A DNA stretch of 64,000 nt from Eustoma russellianum (Eukaryota > Streptophyta > Magnoliopsida > Gentianales > Gentianaceae), in the NCBI GenBank assembly GCA_036186865.1, contig AP025055.1, forward strand, positions 6,106,576-6,170,575, given 5' to 3'. This document shows, piece after piece, positions 24,529-35,446 of the stretch. The notes under the pieces are model-generated. The model had not been told where the DNA came from, searched no databases, and saw only the letters and a list, made by a program, of their open reading frames with translations. A program made the position numbers and the translations under genes. How positions within the stretch are numbered: position 1 is the first letter of the stretch; each line of letters starts with the position of its first letter.

Positions 24529-24767
24529 CTTGATATTTCTTTCCATCTTTACATGTACTTTTGATATCATTTACAAAATAAAGGGGAGAGACAGCATGAG
24601 TTAAGGGGTTTAAGGGGGGAGAGAGAGCATGATTGCATGATTTAAGGGGGAGCACAACGATATGAAATTCAAAACGCAAAATTCAAATTTGTGCATAATT
24701 GGAGGGGGAGCAATTATATTTAAATCATGAACCAATGTTATTTTGTAAATCAGCAAAATGGGGAGAT
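24529..24767 (+). promoter_or_regulatory. second copy of copia A 3' UTR with polypurine tracts
   Basis: Same serial G-rich purine runs as 20,516-20,753, ending AAAATGGGGAGA next to the LTR start at 24,768. Confidence 0.8.
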
Positions 24768-26237
24768 TGTTGAGAAATAGTATTTGAATGATTTAAAATG
24801 CATGATTTAAATAGTATGAGTTTACGAAATGCATGACAAAATTATTATTTGACACGTTTATGTGATATACATGCTTCATATGTTTATATATATTGTTGCC
24901 GTACTAACAAGCCATGAAGCGTTAAAGCTTACATCATATGGCAAGCATTTTTTGTCGTTGTACTATTTTAAGGTGCCACAATTAATGAACTAAACTAGTT
25001 CATTAACTGAAGTGCTTAAATTAATGAACTAACTAGTTCATTAAACGGAGATATATTTGGACAAATCTTTATGGCAACAAATTTGGAAATGGAAAGTCTC
25101 CTCCCTATTCTTCTTCACACGCCATAATATATATATTATACATATAGTCATATTTTTATTAAAAAGGCACAATACACATATATTCCGACGTACTACCGAC
25201 ACATTACATATATTACAAATGTACGTCAACGTCACACTACTACATACACCTCATATTTATGAGTATATTCAGGTCATATATCATATGATATAAGTCATTG
25301 TGATGACAAAATTATAACGACACGTTACAGGGTCATAAAGCAAAAATTGTTGTATCGGCTGACTACGAAAACTTTACCGACGTGTCATGTACTTGCCATA
25401 TAAAGATGCTCAGCCCATATATATAAAAAATAGCCATATATTTTGTGGATCACATGTTGAAATCAGCCACTAAATTATTCTATTTTGGCACACACAATCA
25501 CCCACAATTTATGCTAAATTTGTGGAGAATTCAAAATCAACTTCATTAGTACACATGGGCGTTTTTGCTTAAGCTATGAGAGCTGATTATATACTTTATT
25601 TTATCTATATTATGTGTGACATAATATATATTTCATGTGTAAGAAGTTTGAATTTAATTGGAGAAAAATCGCGTAATCGACGAAAGTCGAAAATTCGGTT
25701 TTCTACGAAAATAACACATGGAACGTTTTTGGCATAAGATGTAAAATGTATCTAGATACTTTTTGCACATTAAAGACATGTTAAAGTGTTCTAGAAAATT
25801 CAAAATTGGGCTGATTTTTATTTACCATATATGTGTGAATATTGTGCATTATTTGACAAAGCTTACTAAAGTGAAATTTCAGCACATGTCTAGCTATATC
25901 ACACGCCTATTTCATTTTCAATGTAGCCTAGGTGGAGCTTAGTTGGCATCTCCATTGGTGGAGAATATGTCACACAAGGTTAGTGACATAAAAGAGGGCA
26001 CTACATAAGGAAACAATTCAAAAGAAAAATACATGGTGAAAAAGTTTCAGCACATGCTAAAGCGGACGATTTTATGGTCTTAATGCTCCTTAATTTGCAT
26101 CCCAAAATTCAAGGGATTGAAGGTTGGTAGTATGGAAATATTTTGACTACTTTTTGGAACATGTTCTGTAAGTTTTTTTTTCCAGATTTTACGGCTCATT
26201 AAAGGATGCCAAGTTGGACCAATCATCAAGTGACAAG
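24768..26237 (+). mobile_element. second copy of copia A LTR 5' part
   Basis: Near-identical to 20,754-22,225, including the twin palindromes, the ATATATATATTATACATATAG stretch and the ACAAG end, where the B LTR starts. Confidence 0.9.
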
Positions 26238-28603
26238 TGTTGAGAAATATGTTTGGATAATTTTCAAAGTCATGATTTTAAGTGGTGAATTCTTAAAAAT
26301 ATCAGATATGGTGTTTTAAGTGATTAAAAGTTGAAATAAAGTTGAAAGAAATGAAAAGGTGACATCGATCTCTACATAGATCTCTCAGCCAGAGATCGAT
26401 GTATACATAGATCTCTACATAGATCTCTCAGTCAGAAATCGATGTACATCGATCTCTAACATGGATCGATCCATGTTGGACTGAGAAGAACCAAAACTTA
26501 CTGTGAGACGTCGATCTCTCACGTGGATCGATCGACGTACGTCAGCCCTTCACATGGATCGATCCACGTCTCACAGAATGTTTAGGGTTTTTAGAAATAT
26601 TTTTCTAAAATATTTTAAAGTGGTTGTTTTCATTTGTATATGATTTATACATGCTCATTATGTGAATCTTATGTGATTTGATGATTTTAAATGTATTGTG
26701 ACTAACGTGCCTTGGAAGTTTCTACAACTTACCAAAAAGGGCAAATTGGTATTTTGAGTTTTGTAGAAACATCACATGGTAAAAATATTTCAAGGATGTA
26801 TTCTCATTATATTTATCATGACAAAGGTGATATCATGAGTATTTATGATCATCCAGGTCATTTCTGGAGTTTTCATATACCAGGGGTATTTTGGTAATTT
26901 TACCCCTGAGGGTATATTTGGTATTTTCATTCAAGGAATCTCTTGAGCATATTATTATCTTCATTCTGGAGCTGATTTATTATTAATTTGAAGATAATAT
27001 GGTGATTCGTTAACTCTTTCTCTCACATGATGATATTATTGACTATAGCTGGATATGTGAAGATTTGATATGTCACATTATGTTTTTTCTTAAAGACACT
27101 CTTATATATGTTATAAGAACATATGTATCATCATTATTCAGAGTTTTTCAAGGTTGCGGAAATGATCACGACATTTAAGAAGAAATATTGGGAATTTCGG
27201 TGTTACACGTTGACATAATCGTGTCAACAATTATTTGGTGATTTCTTCTTCAAAAATTTGAGTTGATATACATATTTGTCAGCCTCCAAACGTGTATAAA
27301 CAGTTGAATATGATGTGTAATTCATTTTGTGAGTTGGAGGCAAGTGGACAAATCAAAAAGGAGCTAGTTGTCAAAAATGCCAACTTGGAAAATTCAAAGA
27401 TGTAGCCAAACGGCTACTTGGTCTTTATGGATATTTTTCAGCAGATTTTTGAAGACAAATGAAGACTTCACATGTCCTATTGTTGTGATTGATTTTGGGG
27501 ATAATTTGGTGGTATTATCCTTTCTCATTTTATTAAGGAAAATCAAAACTATTTTTTGGAAAAAATGAGGTAGCCAACGGCTACTATGGATCTTGGAGCT
27601 GAATTTATAAGTTTGAATTCTTCAACATTCACATGTCCTATGTTTATGCCAAGAAGTTGAGGCATTATCTTCTCCATATTATCTATTCTTGCTAAGGATA
27701 ATTCAAGGCAATTTCAAGGTGGAATTTTCAGCCAACATGATATTGCTTAGAAGGTGATTATCCAAGTCTTGAATAGGGTTGGTGCATAACCCAAGGATCA
27801 AGCTTGGTTCTTGTTGTAAGGTGATTCATTTGATAGTGAAATCCAAGAAAAGGTGTTCATTGGGACTGGAGTAGGTCACATTGACCAAACCAGGATAAAT
27901 CCTCGGTGTTCTTGTCTTGTTTCTTCATTTCTGTTTTCTGCCCGTTTTTACTGCAGTTTTCACACAACTTCTCACAATTTGAAAAAATAGCTAAACAATT
28001 AAAAATTTGTGATTTTTGGTGGATTTATACTTCAGACTGTTAGCTCTCATTTGCTACAAGAGTCACTTGATTTGAGCAAGGGAAAGTTAGTCTTTCAGTC
28101 TTTGCAAGATAACTGCTCCAATCTGGCTGCAATCTTACCACATTTGAGAAAACTTAAATTCTATATTTATCAAGAATTATTTAAGGTCAGGGCCTTTTGG
28201 AAACTTCATCTACACATCCTAAGGAGTGTGTTGATATAAAGATCAATCTTTTTGGTTGAGTATTCAAAGAGAAACACATTTTTCAAAATCAGCAACATTC
28301 TGTCCAATTCTGTCCAGATTGACCACCTGAATCTTTTTATTTGTTTAAAGGGTCAAACAATCTTATTTTTGTCTGCTTTTTGGATAGAGTCTTGTTAACT
28401 CATTGAAGTGTAATTTTTGAAAGTTTCATAATTTTTGGAGTTGTGTACAATTATTGTTGAATTTTTCAAAAACGGGTTCTGAATCTGAGGCAGTTTCAGA
28501 TTCTGTTTCAAAAGCGATTTTTACAAAAGGTTGTAGTGTAATTTCCGCTAACCACTATTCACCCCTCCTCTAGTGGTGTTTATTGCAGGTGCACAGTCCA
28601 ACA
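26238..28603 (+). mobile_element. copia B 5' LTR, complete ends, promoter region deleted
   Basis: It starts TGTTGAGAAATATG and ends GGTGCACAGTCCAACA, giving TGTTG/CAACA terminal repeats. A primer-binding site and the B gag follow. At 2,366 bp it is about 362 bp shorter than the reverse B-family LTR at 34,352-37,079. The missing part (from about TGATAT to TGCTTAGAAGG near 27,740) contains the CTATAAATAG box of the longer copy, so this 5' LTR probably lacks a core promoter. Confidence 0.88.
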
Positions 28604-28622
28604 GTAGGTATCAATAGCGAGG
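28604..28622 (+). promoter_or_regulatory. primer-binding site of copia B
   Basis: GTAGGTATCAATAGCGAGG directly after the LTR resembles the TGGTATCAGAGC-type site complementary to plant initiator methionine tRNA, with a few changes. Confidence 0.65.
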
Positions 28623-28727
28623 TTAACACCACTCAAAAGAAGCAAGACTCAACACCATACGAACAATGCAAGACCAAGAAACAACAATTCATTATATACT
28701 GCTTGTCTCAAATCCAAGGTACATACA

Positions 28728-29700
28728 ATGGCTATTGTTTCTCACAAAGGTGATTTGGAAGGTATGTCTACACAATACCCTCCTCTTTTTGATGGCAATA
28801 ATTTTGTTCATTGGAAACTAAGAATGAGGCTATTCTTAATGGCTATAGACATCGATTTATGGTCTATAGTTGTAGATGAGCCGTACATTCCAATGAAAGT
28901 TGTACAAGTTAGTGGAGTCACTCAAGAAGTAGAAAAATATAAAAGTGAATGGACATAGGAAGATAAAAAGAAAATGTCAATGAATGCTAAAGCTATGCAA
29001 TTACTTTTGAATGGACTTACAACGTCTGAAGCAGGATATGTTTCAAATTGCACAAGCGCACAAGACATGTGGAAATCACTTGTATTAAAGCATGAAGGTA
29101 CTAGTGGTGTTAAAGAGTCAAAAATAAACATGCTTATGACTGAATTAGAGACTTCCAAAATCTTTCCGAACGAATCCATAACATCTATGGATTTGAGGAT
29201 TACTAATATTTTTAATGCCCTTGAAGCTTTAGGGAAGTCATTTTCGAACAATGAAAAGGTTCAAAAGGTGCTACGAAGCCTTCCTGCTGAATGGGATCTA
29301 AAGGTGACTGCAATCAAGGAGACAAAGTCAATCACTAAGATGGATGAATTGATCGGGTCTCTTAAAGTCTATGAGTTAAAACTAAACCAACGGAAGTTCG
29401 AGTCATCTAAATCATCAAGTAAGTCAATAGCGTTCAAAACAACTGAAACACATACAAATAATGATGATATTAATAGTGACACTGAATTAGATGATGACTT
29501 GATATTAATAGCGAGAAAACTTAGAAAGTTTTTCAAACGTCCTAATAGAAATAGACAACGTTCTTCTTCTTCTTCTTCTCAACCTAGGAAGAATAACACA
29601 AACAAATGGTATTAATAAAGAATTAAAGTGTTATGAATGCGGTCAAAAAGGACATATTTCATACGATTGTCCAACGAAGAAAAATAATAATAATAATAAC
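28728..29700 (+). pseudogene. copia B gag (N-terminal, capsid and zinc knuckle)
   Basis: The first ATG after the primer-binding site starts MAIVSHKGDLEGMSTQYPPL and FDGNNFVHWKLRMRLFL, the usual opening of copia gag, which binds and packages element RNA in virus-like particles. A TAG at 28,957 interrupts it. The frame continues (28,974-29,615) through the capsid region (LRSLPAEWDLKVTAIKET) to an acidic and then a basic tail. A frameshift near 29,605 puts the zinc knuckle in another frame: CYECGQKGHISYDC from 29,629, a perfect CX2CX4HX4C with all four ligands. Confidence 0.9.
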
Positions 29701-29850
29701 AACAATAATAAACAAGCAAAGGACAAGGAAGCACAGGTGACAAAGACAAAGGAGTCTAAGGCAAGGAAAGGGAAACGAGCAATGAAGGTGAGCACATAGA
29801 GCGACTCATCCGACTCAGAATCCGAAACTGAGGAAGCTCAAATCTGCTTC

Positions 29851-30873
29851 GTGTCAAACGAGGTATGTTTTTCATCTAATAGTGATTCTGATAGTGACAT
29901 GACATTTGATGAAATGTATGAAGAGTTCTTAAGGATGCATGATCACTGTAAGAGGCTCTCTAAAGAAAAGAAGAAACTAATTGAAGAAAATAACAAGTTG
30001 AAGACGTCCAACTTGGAATTTTCCGATCAATTAGAATCTCTTAAACAAGAGTCTACTAATACTCTTGATTCTTTAGAGAATAAAATTGAATCATATAGGA
30101 AAGATGAACAAAAGATAAAAACAGAAAATAATATGTTAAAGTCCAAGTTGGAAAGTTGTGAACATGAAATAATACAACTTAAGTCTTCTAAACTTAACTT
30201 AGAAAAAATGTTAGAACAATTTAAGTCGGGTGCTAATATGTTAGATACACTAATCTCATCACAAAAGTATGGAAATGATAAAACCGGCTTAGGCTATAAA
30301 GAAGAAGATGACAAAGTAGGTAGAAAGACTAAGTTTGTATCTTCAACTACTAAACAGCCTTATAAAGATATAAAAACAACTTTGTCTGCTAAATTTTCTT
30401 CTACTCCTTCTTTTATTTATTCTAAGGCAAAAATACAACATACAACCATAAAATCACACACGCATAAACATACATCTAGGCCAAACTTTGTATCTAGACA
30501 ACCTAGAAATTATGCCTATATGTATACAAATGCAACTAGACATAATAAAATGCATCCAACGTATTATGAACCAAAATATAGGCAACACTCTTATAAGTCT
30601 TATAGAAATGCCTATGAAAACACTTATATGGTGCCATTCAAGAAACAAAATCGCATGCCTTATACACATTATAAAAATCGGCAAGCATATAATGCTTATC
30701 AACCATGGCACAACGTGTATAACAATGCATCTTCACTTATGTGGAATGATCATCTATATGCTAATCCTTCTTATTTTCCAAATTATAATCACGCTAAAAA
30801 TGTGCCAAAAAGGTATGTTCAAGTTTGGATACCTAAGAGATATCTAAACAAGAATAGTGCCCCTAACATTTAA
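29851..30873 (+). CDS. copia B gag C-terminal extension: coiled coil plus Tyr/His-rich region
   Basis: A 340-codon open frame lies between the zinc knuckle and the protease. Residues about 1-20 are Ser/Asp-rich. Residues about 20-130 are a Lys/Glu/Leu-rich predicted coiled coil (LSKEKKKLIEENNKLK and similar heptads). Residues about 185-320 are rich in Tyr, His, Asn and Lys. It ends VQVWIPKRYLNKN. It is part of the polyprotein rather than a separate gene: the same frame is open upstream to a stop at about 29,799, and the ATG used here is internal. Such coiled-coil linkers occur in SIRE-lineage elements and may mediate gag assembly; that role is inference. Element A has a shattered counterpart at 16,396-17,449. 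Confidence 0.75.
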   Translation: MSNEVCFSSNSDSDSDMTFDEMYEEFLRMHDHCKRLSKEKKKLIEENNKLKTSNLEFSDQLESLKQESTNTLDSLENKIESYRKDEQKIKTENNMLKSKLESCEHEIIQLKSSKLNLEKMLEQFKSGANMLDTLISSQKYGNDKTGLGYKEEDDKVGRKTKFVSSTTKQPYKDIKTTLSAKFSSTPSFIYSKAKIQHTTIKSHTHKHTSRPNFVSRQPRNYAYMYTNATRHNKMHPTYYEPKYRQHSYKSYRNAYENTYMVPFKKQNRMPYTHYKNRQAYNAYQPWHNVYNNASSLMWNDHLYANPSYFPNYNHAKNVPKRYVQVWIPKRYLNKNSAPNI

Positions 30874-30918
30874 GGACCCAAATAAAGGGTACCTAAAACT
30901 TTGTCTTCATTGTAGTAA

Positions 30919-32535
30919 AAACACAAGGAATCCAAGAAGGAGGCAAAGTCAAAGAATCTGAAAACCAAATGGTTTTTAGACAGTGGATGTCCGAGGCATA
31001 TGACGGGAAACCCCGAACTATTCACCGAGTTGGAAAAAATCAAGAATGGAGGAAAAGTAACATTCGGTGACAACAACAAAGGACAAGTTGTTGGAAAAGA
31101 AACAATTGGGGACCCTAACACATTTCAAATACAAAATGTGTTGTTAGTAAGCAATCTCTCTTATAATTTACATAGTATTTCTCAGCTTATAGATTGCGGT
31201 TATAATGTTTCTTTTCCTTCCAATTCATGTGATATAATAAATGAAAAAGGAGAAACGGTTTTAAAAGGAAATGGAGATGGTAACATCTATACTCTTACCT
31301 TAGATAATATGTTAGATGCTAAGGTTAAGTGTCTAATATCACATGACTTAGATGTGAATTTATGGCATAGAAGATTAGGCCATATAGGAATTTCAACCAT
31401 TAAGAAATTATCTAAGAAGAATTTAATTAGAGGAATGCCTAAGTTAGACTTAGATAATTTTCAAATGTGTGAAACATGTATTAAAGGAAAACACATTAAA
31501 GAAACATTAAAACCGAAACATGAAGTGAGTACTAGTCATGTACTAGAATTGCTTCACTTAGACTTATTTGGTCCAAGTAGGACAAGAAGTCTAGGTGGAC
31601 ACTACTATGTGTGTGTCATAGTAGATGATTACTCACGCTACACATGGACATTGTTCTTAACACACAAAGACGATGTTCCATTGGCAATCGAAACACTTAT
31701 TAAGCAACTTGAAAACATTTACGAAGAAACTGTTAAACGAATTAGAAGTGATAGAGGTGGAGAATTTAAAAACAAAGATGTAATCAAATTTTGTGAACTA
31801 TATGGAATTAAACATGAATTCTCACCACCTAGAACACCACAACTCAATGGAGTTGTTGAACGTAAAAATAGAACAATTCAAGAAGTTGCTAGGACAATAC
31901 TGTGTGAAAATAAATTACCTAAATATTTATGGGCTGAAGCCGTTAGTTGTGCATGCTATATTATAAATAGGCTTACTATTAGAAAGAAATTAAGTAAAAC
32001 GCCTTATGAATTGCTAAATAATAGACAACCTAAGATAGATTATCTTAAAGTATTTGGATGTAAATGTTTTGTGTTGAACACTAAGGATAATCTGGATAAA
32101 TTTGAAAAAAAATCTATTGAATGCATATTTGTTGGGTATTCAACTAACTCTAGAGCATATAGGTGTTATAATCCTGCATCTAGAAAGATAATTGAATCCA
32201 TACATGTAAAATTCAATGAAAATGCATGTTTTGAAGTTGGTGATAAAACTCAACATAAACCTGAGAATAATGTTGAAAATATGTTTGATGATGATGTAAT
32301 ACTTGAGCCTGTACTTGATCATCTAGAACCAACTCCCCCTGAACAAGACATGCATGAACCTTTAGATGAAATAAATGAAGAGACTTTGCAATTGAAAGAT
32401 AATACGACTAATGATCCAATTACATACTATAATGTTCACACTAATGAAACATTTAAACAAGATGAAGGTGAACCTAGTCAATCTAGGAATTGGTGGCACC
32501 CTAGAGAACTAATCATTGGGGGATCTAAGTGTTGA
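30919..32535 (+). CDS. copia B protease and integrase, open frame
   Basis: The frame is open from just after stops near 30,913. The protease active site is WFLDSGCPRHMTG (Asp codon at 30,979), and LVSNLSYNLHSISQ follows. The pre-integrase zinc segment (LWHRRLGHIGISTIKKL, then CETCIKGK) is complete. The integrase core keeps all three acidic residues: LLHLDLFGPS, IRSDRGGEFKN and GVVERKNRTIQE. The integrase C-terminal part (KVFGCKCFVLN, FVGYSTNSRAY) and an acidic linker follow. No internal stop occurs in over 500 codons, unlike the A copy, so the defect in B lies elsewhere. Confidence 0.93.
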   Translation, partial: KHKESKKEAKSKNLKTKWFLDSGCPRHMTGNPELFTELEKIKNGGKVTFGDNNKGQVVGKETIGDPNTFQIQNVLLVSNLSYNLHSISQLIDCGYNVSFPSNSCDIINEKGETVLKGNGDGNIYTLTLDNMLDAKVKCLISHDLDVNLWHRRLGHIGISTIKKLSKKNLIRGMPKLDLDNFQMCETCIKGKHIKETLKPKHEVSTSHVLELLHLDLFGPSRTRSLGGHYYVCVIVDDYSRYTWTLFLTHKDDVPLAIETLIKQLENIYEETVKRIRSDRGGEFKNKDVIKFCELYGIKHEFSPPRTPQLNGVVERKNRTIQEVARTILCENKLPKYLWAEAVSCACYIINRLTIRKKLSKTPYELLNNRQPKIDYLKVFGCKCFVLNTKDNLDKFEKKSIECIFVGYSTNSRAYRCYNPASRKIIESIHVKFNENACFEVGDKTQHKPENNVENMFDDDVILEPVLDHLEPTPPEQDMHEPLDEINEETLQLKDNTTNDPITYYNVHTNETFKQDEGEPSQSRNWWHPRELIIGGSKC

Positions 32536-33628
32536 GGTTAGAACGCGTAGAAATATAAGTCAACTTGAAGGACATAGCTTAATCTCACAATTAGAACCTA
32601 AGAATGTAAAGGAAGCCTTAGGTGATATATCTTGGATAGATGCTATGCATGAGGAATTAAATCAATTCACAAGCAACAATGTGTGGGACTTAGTACCTAA
32701 ACCCGAAAACAAGTCTATAATAGGAACGAAATGGGTGTTTAGGAATAAGATGGATGAACAAGGAAAAATTACAAGAAATAAGACTAGACTAGTCGCACAA
32801 GGTTATAATCAACAAGAAGGAATAGATTATGAAGAAACCTTTGCACCCGTTGCACGACTAGAAGCAATTAGATTGTTAGTTGCGATTGAAGTCTAAGCAA
32901 CATTAACCTCTTCCAAATGGATGTCAAGAGTGCGTTCTTGAATGGATACATCCAAAAAGAGGTGTTTGTCAAACAACCCCCTGGATCCGAAGATCCAAAG
33001 AATCATAACCATGTGTACAAGCTTAGGAAAGCTTTATATGGTTTAAAACAAGCTCCAAGAGCTTGGTATGATATATTTGCAAACTTTCTTATTGCAAATA
33101 ATTATCAAAGGGGAGACAATAGACAACACATTATTTCTAAGAAGAAAAGATAATGATTTGTTAATAGTTCAAATATATGTAGACGATATTATCTTTGGTT
33201 CAACTAACCCTACCTTAGTAAAAGACTTCGAAGAATGTATGAAGTCAGAATTTGAAATGTCAATGGTAGGAGAGTTGAATTATTTCTTAGGACTTCAAAT
33301 CAAACAAACCCCTCAAGGAATTCACATTAGCCAACTTAAGTATGTCAATGATATGATTAAGAAGTTTGGCTTTGAAGAGTTGAAATCTACAACTACCCCC
33401 ATGAGTGTTAGCACCAAACTAGATAAGGATGAAAATGGTAAACCTTTTGATGAAACACTTTATAGGTCTATGATTGGCTCATTGTTATACTTAACTGCAT
33501 CAAGACTTGATATTATGTTTAGTGTGTGTATGTGTGCTAGGTTTCAATCTTGCCCTAAGATATCTCACTATAATGCACTGAAAAAGATCTTTAGATATCT
33601 TAAGCATGCATCTCACTTAGGACTTTAG
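32516..33628 (+). pseudogene. copia B reverse transcriptase, two frame changes
   Basis: It starts by overlapping the integrase frame (frame change near 32,520). Motifs run NKTRLVAQGYNQQEGIDYEE, a TAA at 32,894, then MDVKSAFLNGYIQKEV (32,917 on, other frame) and KALYGLKQAPRAWYD. A return to the first frame near 33,110 follows, and then the active site IYVDDIIFGSTN near 33,176. The thumb/connection end reads YRSMIGSLLYLTASRLDI. A TAG at 33,626 replaces the usual Trp codon at the start of RNase H. All catalytic Asp residues are present, so inactivation is recent and slight. Confidence 0.92.
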
Positions 33629-34093
33629 TATGATAGAAACGCTAAGTTGGAATTGTACGCATATAGTGATGCTGATTATGGTGGTTGCAAGTTAGATAGA
33701 AAATCCACTAGCGGTATATGTCAATTCATAGGAACCAACTTGATCTCTTGGTTTTCTAAAAAGCAAGCTAATGTAGCTCTTTCTACCACTGAAGCCGAGT
33801 ATATTGCTTTGAGTCTATGTACTACCCAAATACTTTGGCTTAAACAGCAACTTAGTGATTTTGACATTAAAATGAAAAAGATTCCAATTTTCTGCGATAG
33901 CACAAGTGCGATCAATCTTTTTCGGAATCCGGTGCTTCATTCTAAGGCCAAACACATTGAGGTGCGATACCACTTTCTTCGTGATCATGTTCAAAATGAG
34001 GATATAGTCATAAACCATATAAGAACTGATCACCAAATCACTGACATCTTTACCAAACCCCTTAATCAAGCCTCGTTTGAAAACTACGAGCCA
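33629..34093 (+). pseudogene. copia B RNase H
   Basis: It continues in the frame of the reverse transcriptase after the TAG. Catalytic residues are visible: Asp in AYSDADYGGCKLDRKSTSG, Glu in STTEAEYIAL, Asp in FCDSTSAINLF. HIEVRYHFLRDHV and ITDIFTKPLNQ close the polyprotein. The last residues (FENYEPS) suggest a small frameshift just before the natural end. Its counterparts in element A are at 20,040-20,515. Confidence 0.9.
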
Positions 34094-34096
34094 AGT

Positions 34097-34351
34097 TAGG
34101 AATGATGACTTACGACACCATTGTATAGTTCTATCTTTTGCATGATTTGCAAAATAAAGGGGGAGATAGAATAAGAACATGATTTTAGTTGGTAAGTCAT
34201 GATTTGGTATGATAAGTTTCAATTGGCATAAGTTGAGTATAGGTTAAGGGGGAGAGTATAAGTTAAGGGGGAGCATAAGGAGCATAACTATTTAAAATTT
34301 TGTTGAAAACAAAGTTTGAAAACAATTGGTAAGATTTATGATGTTAAACAA
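34097..34351 (+). promoter_or_regulatory. copia B 3' UTR with polypurine tracts, truncated
   Basis: AATAAAGGGGGAGATAG, TTAAGGGGGAGAG and TTAAGGGGGAGC follow pol. The reverse copy at 37,080-37,367 shows that about 70 bp (including the tract AAAAGAGGGAGAA that normally touches the LTR) are missing here, because a reverse LTR begins at 34,352 after GTTAAACAA. Confidence 0.8.
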
Positions 34352-35436
34352 TGTTGGACCGTGCACCTACAATAAACACCACTAGAGGGGGGATGAATAG
34401 TGGTTAGCGGAAATTATACTAGTACCCTTGATTAAAAACCCCTTTGAAAACAGAATCTAAAACTGCCTTAGATTCAGAACCCCTTTTTGAAAAATTCAAA
34501 CATAATTGTACACAACTCCAAAAATTATGAAACTTTTCAGAATTTAACTTCAATGAGTTAAAAAGACTCTATCCAAAAATCAGATAAAAATAAGATCGTT
34601 TGGTCCTTCAAACAAATAAAAAGATTCAGGTGGTCAATCTGGACAGAATTGGACAGAATGTTGCTGATTTTGAAAATAGAGTTTCTCTTTGAATACTCAA
34701 CCAAACAGGTTGATCCTTATATCAAAACACTCCTTAGGATGTGTAGATGATTTTTCCAAAAGGCCCTAACCTTAAACAATTCTTTATAAATACATAATTT
34801 AAGTTTTCTCAAAACTAGTCAGATTGCAGCCAGATTGGAGCGGTTATCTTGCAAAGACTGAAAGACTAACTTTACCTTACTCAAATCAAGTGATTCTTGT
34901 TGCAAATGAAAGCTAACAGTCTGAAGTATAGCTCCACCAAAAATCACGAATTTTGAAAGTGTTTAGCTATTTTTTCAAAACGTGTGAAATTGTATGAAAA
35001 CTGCAGTAAAAACGGGCACAAAACAGAAATGAAGAAACAAGACAAGAACACCGAGAATTTATCCTGGTTCGGTCAATGTGACATACTCCAGTCCCAAGGA
35101 ATACCTTTCCTTGGATTTCACTAACAAATGAATCACCTTACAACAATAACCAAGCTTGATCCTTGGGTTATACACCAACTCTATTCAAGACTTGGATAAT
35201 CACCTTCTAAGCAACACTTAGTTGCAACTCCTCTAACACCTATTGATATAGCCTTATAAGAATGGCTAATTAATCTTACAAATGAAGCTCAAGAGGCTTG
35301 TAGAACAACAAAAATAACAAGAACACCTTTGCTACAAAGAATAGAACAAGAACAACAAGAAGATGAAGATGAAAGCTAGACAATTCAACAAATGCTTGTG
35401 AGCTTCAAGTGTGTTTCATCTTCTTCACCATTGCCT

Positions 35437-35446
35437 CTATTTATAG
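35437..35446 (-). promoter_or_regulatory. TATA box of the reverse B-family LTR
   Basis: On the minus strand it reads CTATAAATAG, followed by AGGCAATGG. It is absent from the LTRs at 22,226-24,144 and 26,238-28,603 (shared deletion) and disrupted in the LTR at 37,363-40,675 (LINE-like insert). Confidence 0.7.

Larger units (their letters stand above)
20131..28167. repeat. 4.0-kb tandem duplication (units 20,131-24,144 and 24,145-28,167)
   Basis: The two units are nearly identical along their whole length. Each begins at CATTGATAAATTGG inside the copia A RNase H, runs through the A 3' UTR and A LTR, and ends inside a B LTR (TTAAATTCTGTATT and TTAAATTCTATATT). Visible differences are few: single-base changes (CACACAACTC against CACAAAACTC; TTATACCTTG against TTATAGCTTG) and small indels, including an extra 11 bp near 26,331. 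The junction at 24,144/24,145 joins LTR interior to RNase H sequence with only about 3 bp (ATT) shared. Confidence 0.93.
28604..34351 (+). mobile_element. copia B internal region (SIRE-like)
   Basis: Complete domain order gag, protease, integrase, reverse transcriptase, RNase H, then a 3' UTR with polypurine tracts. Damage is limited to a handful of stops and frameshifts (28,957; about 29,605; 29,799; 32,894; about 33,110; 33,626). No env-like frame follows pol. It is the best-preserved element in the window. Its downstream LTR is in the wrong orientation. Confidence 0.9.

Noticed and set aside
28009..28239. 76-codon frame at the end of the copia B LTR
   Set aside because: It lies in the LTR shortly before the primer-binding site, has no domain and is not preserved in the other LTR copies.
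34097..34351. Possible env-like or extra ORF after copia B pol, as in some SIRE elements
   Set aside because: Only polypurine-rich 3' UTR of about 250 bp follows pol. No frame of any length is present.
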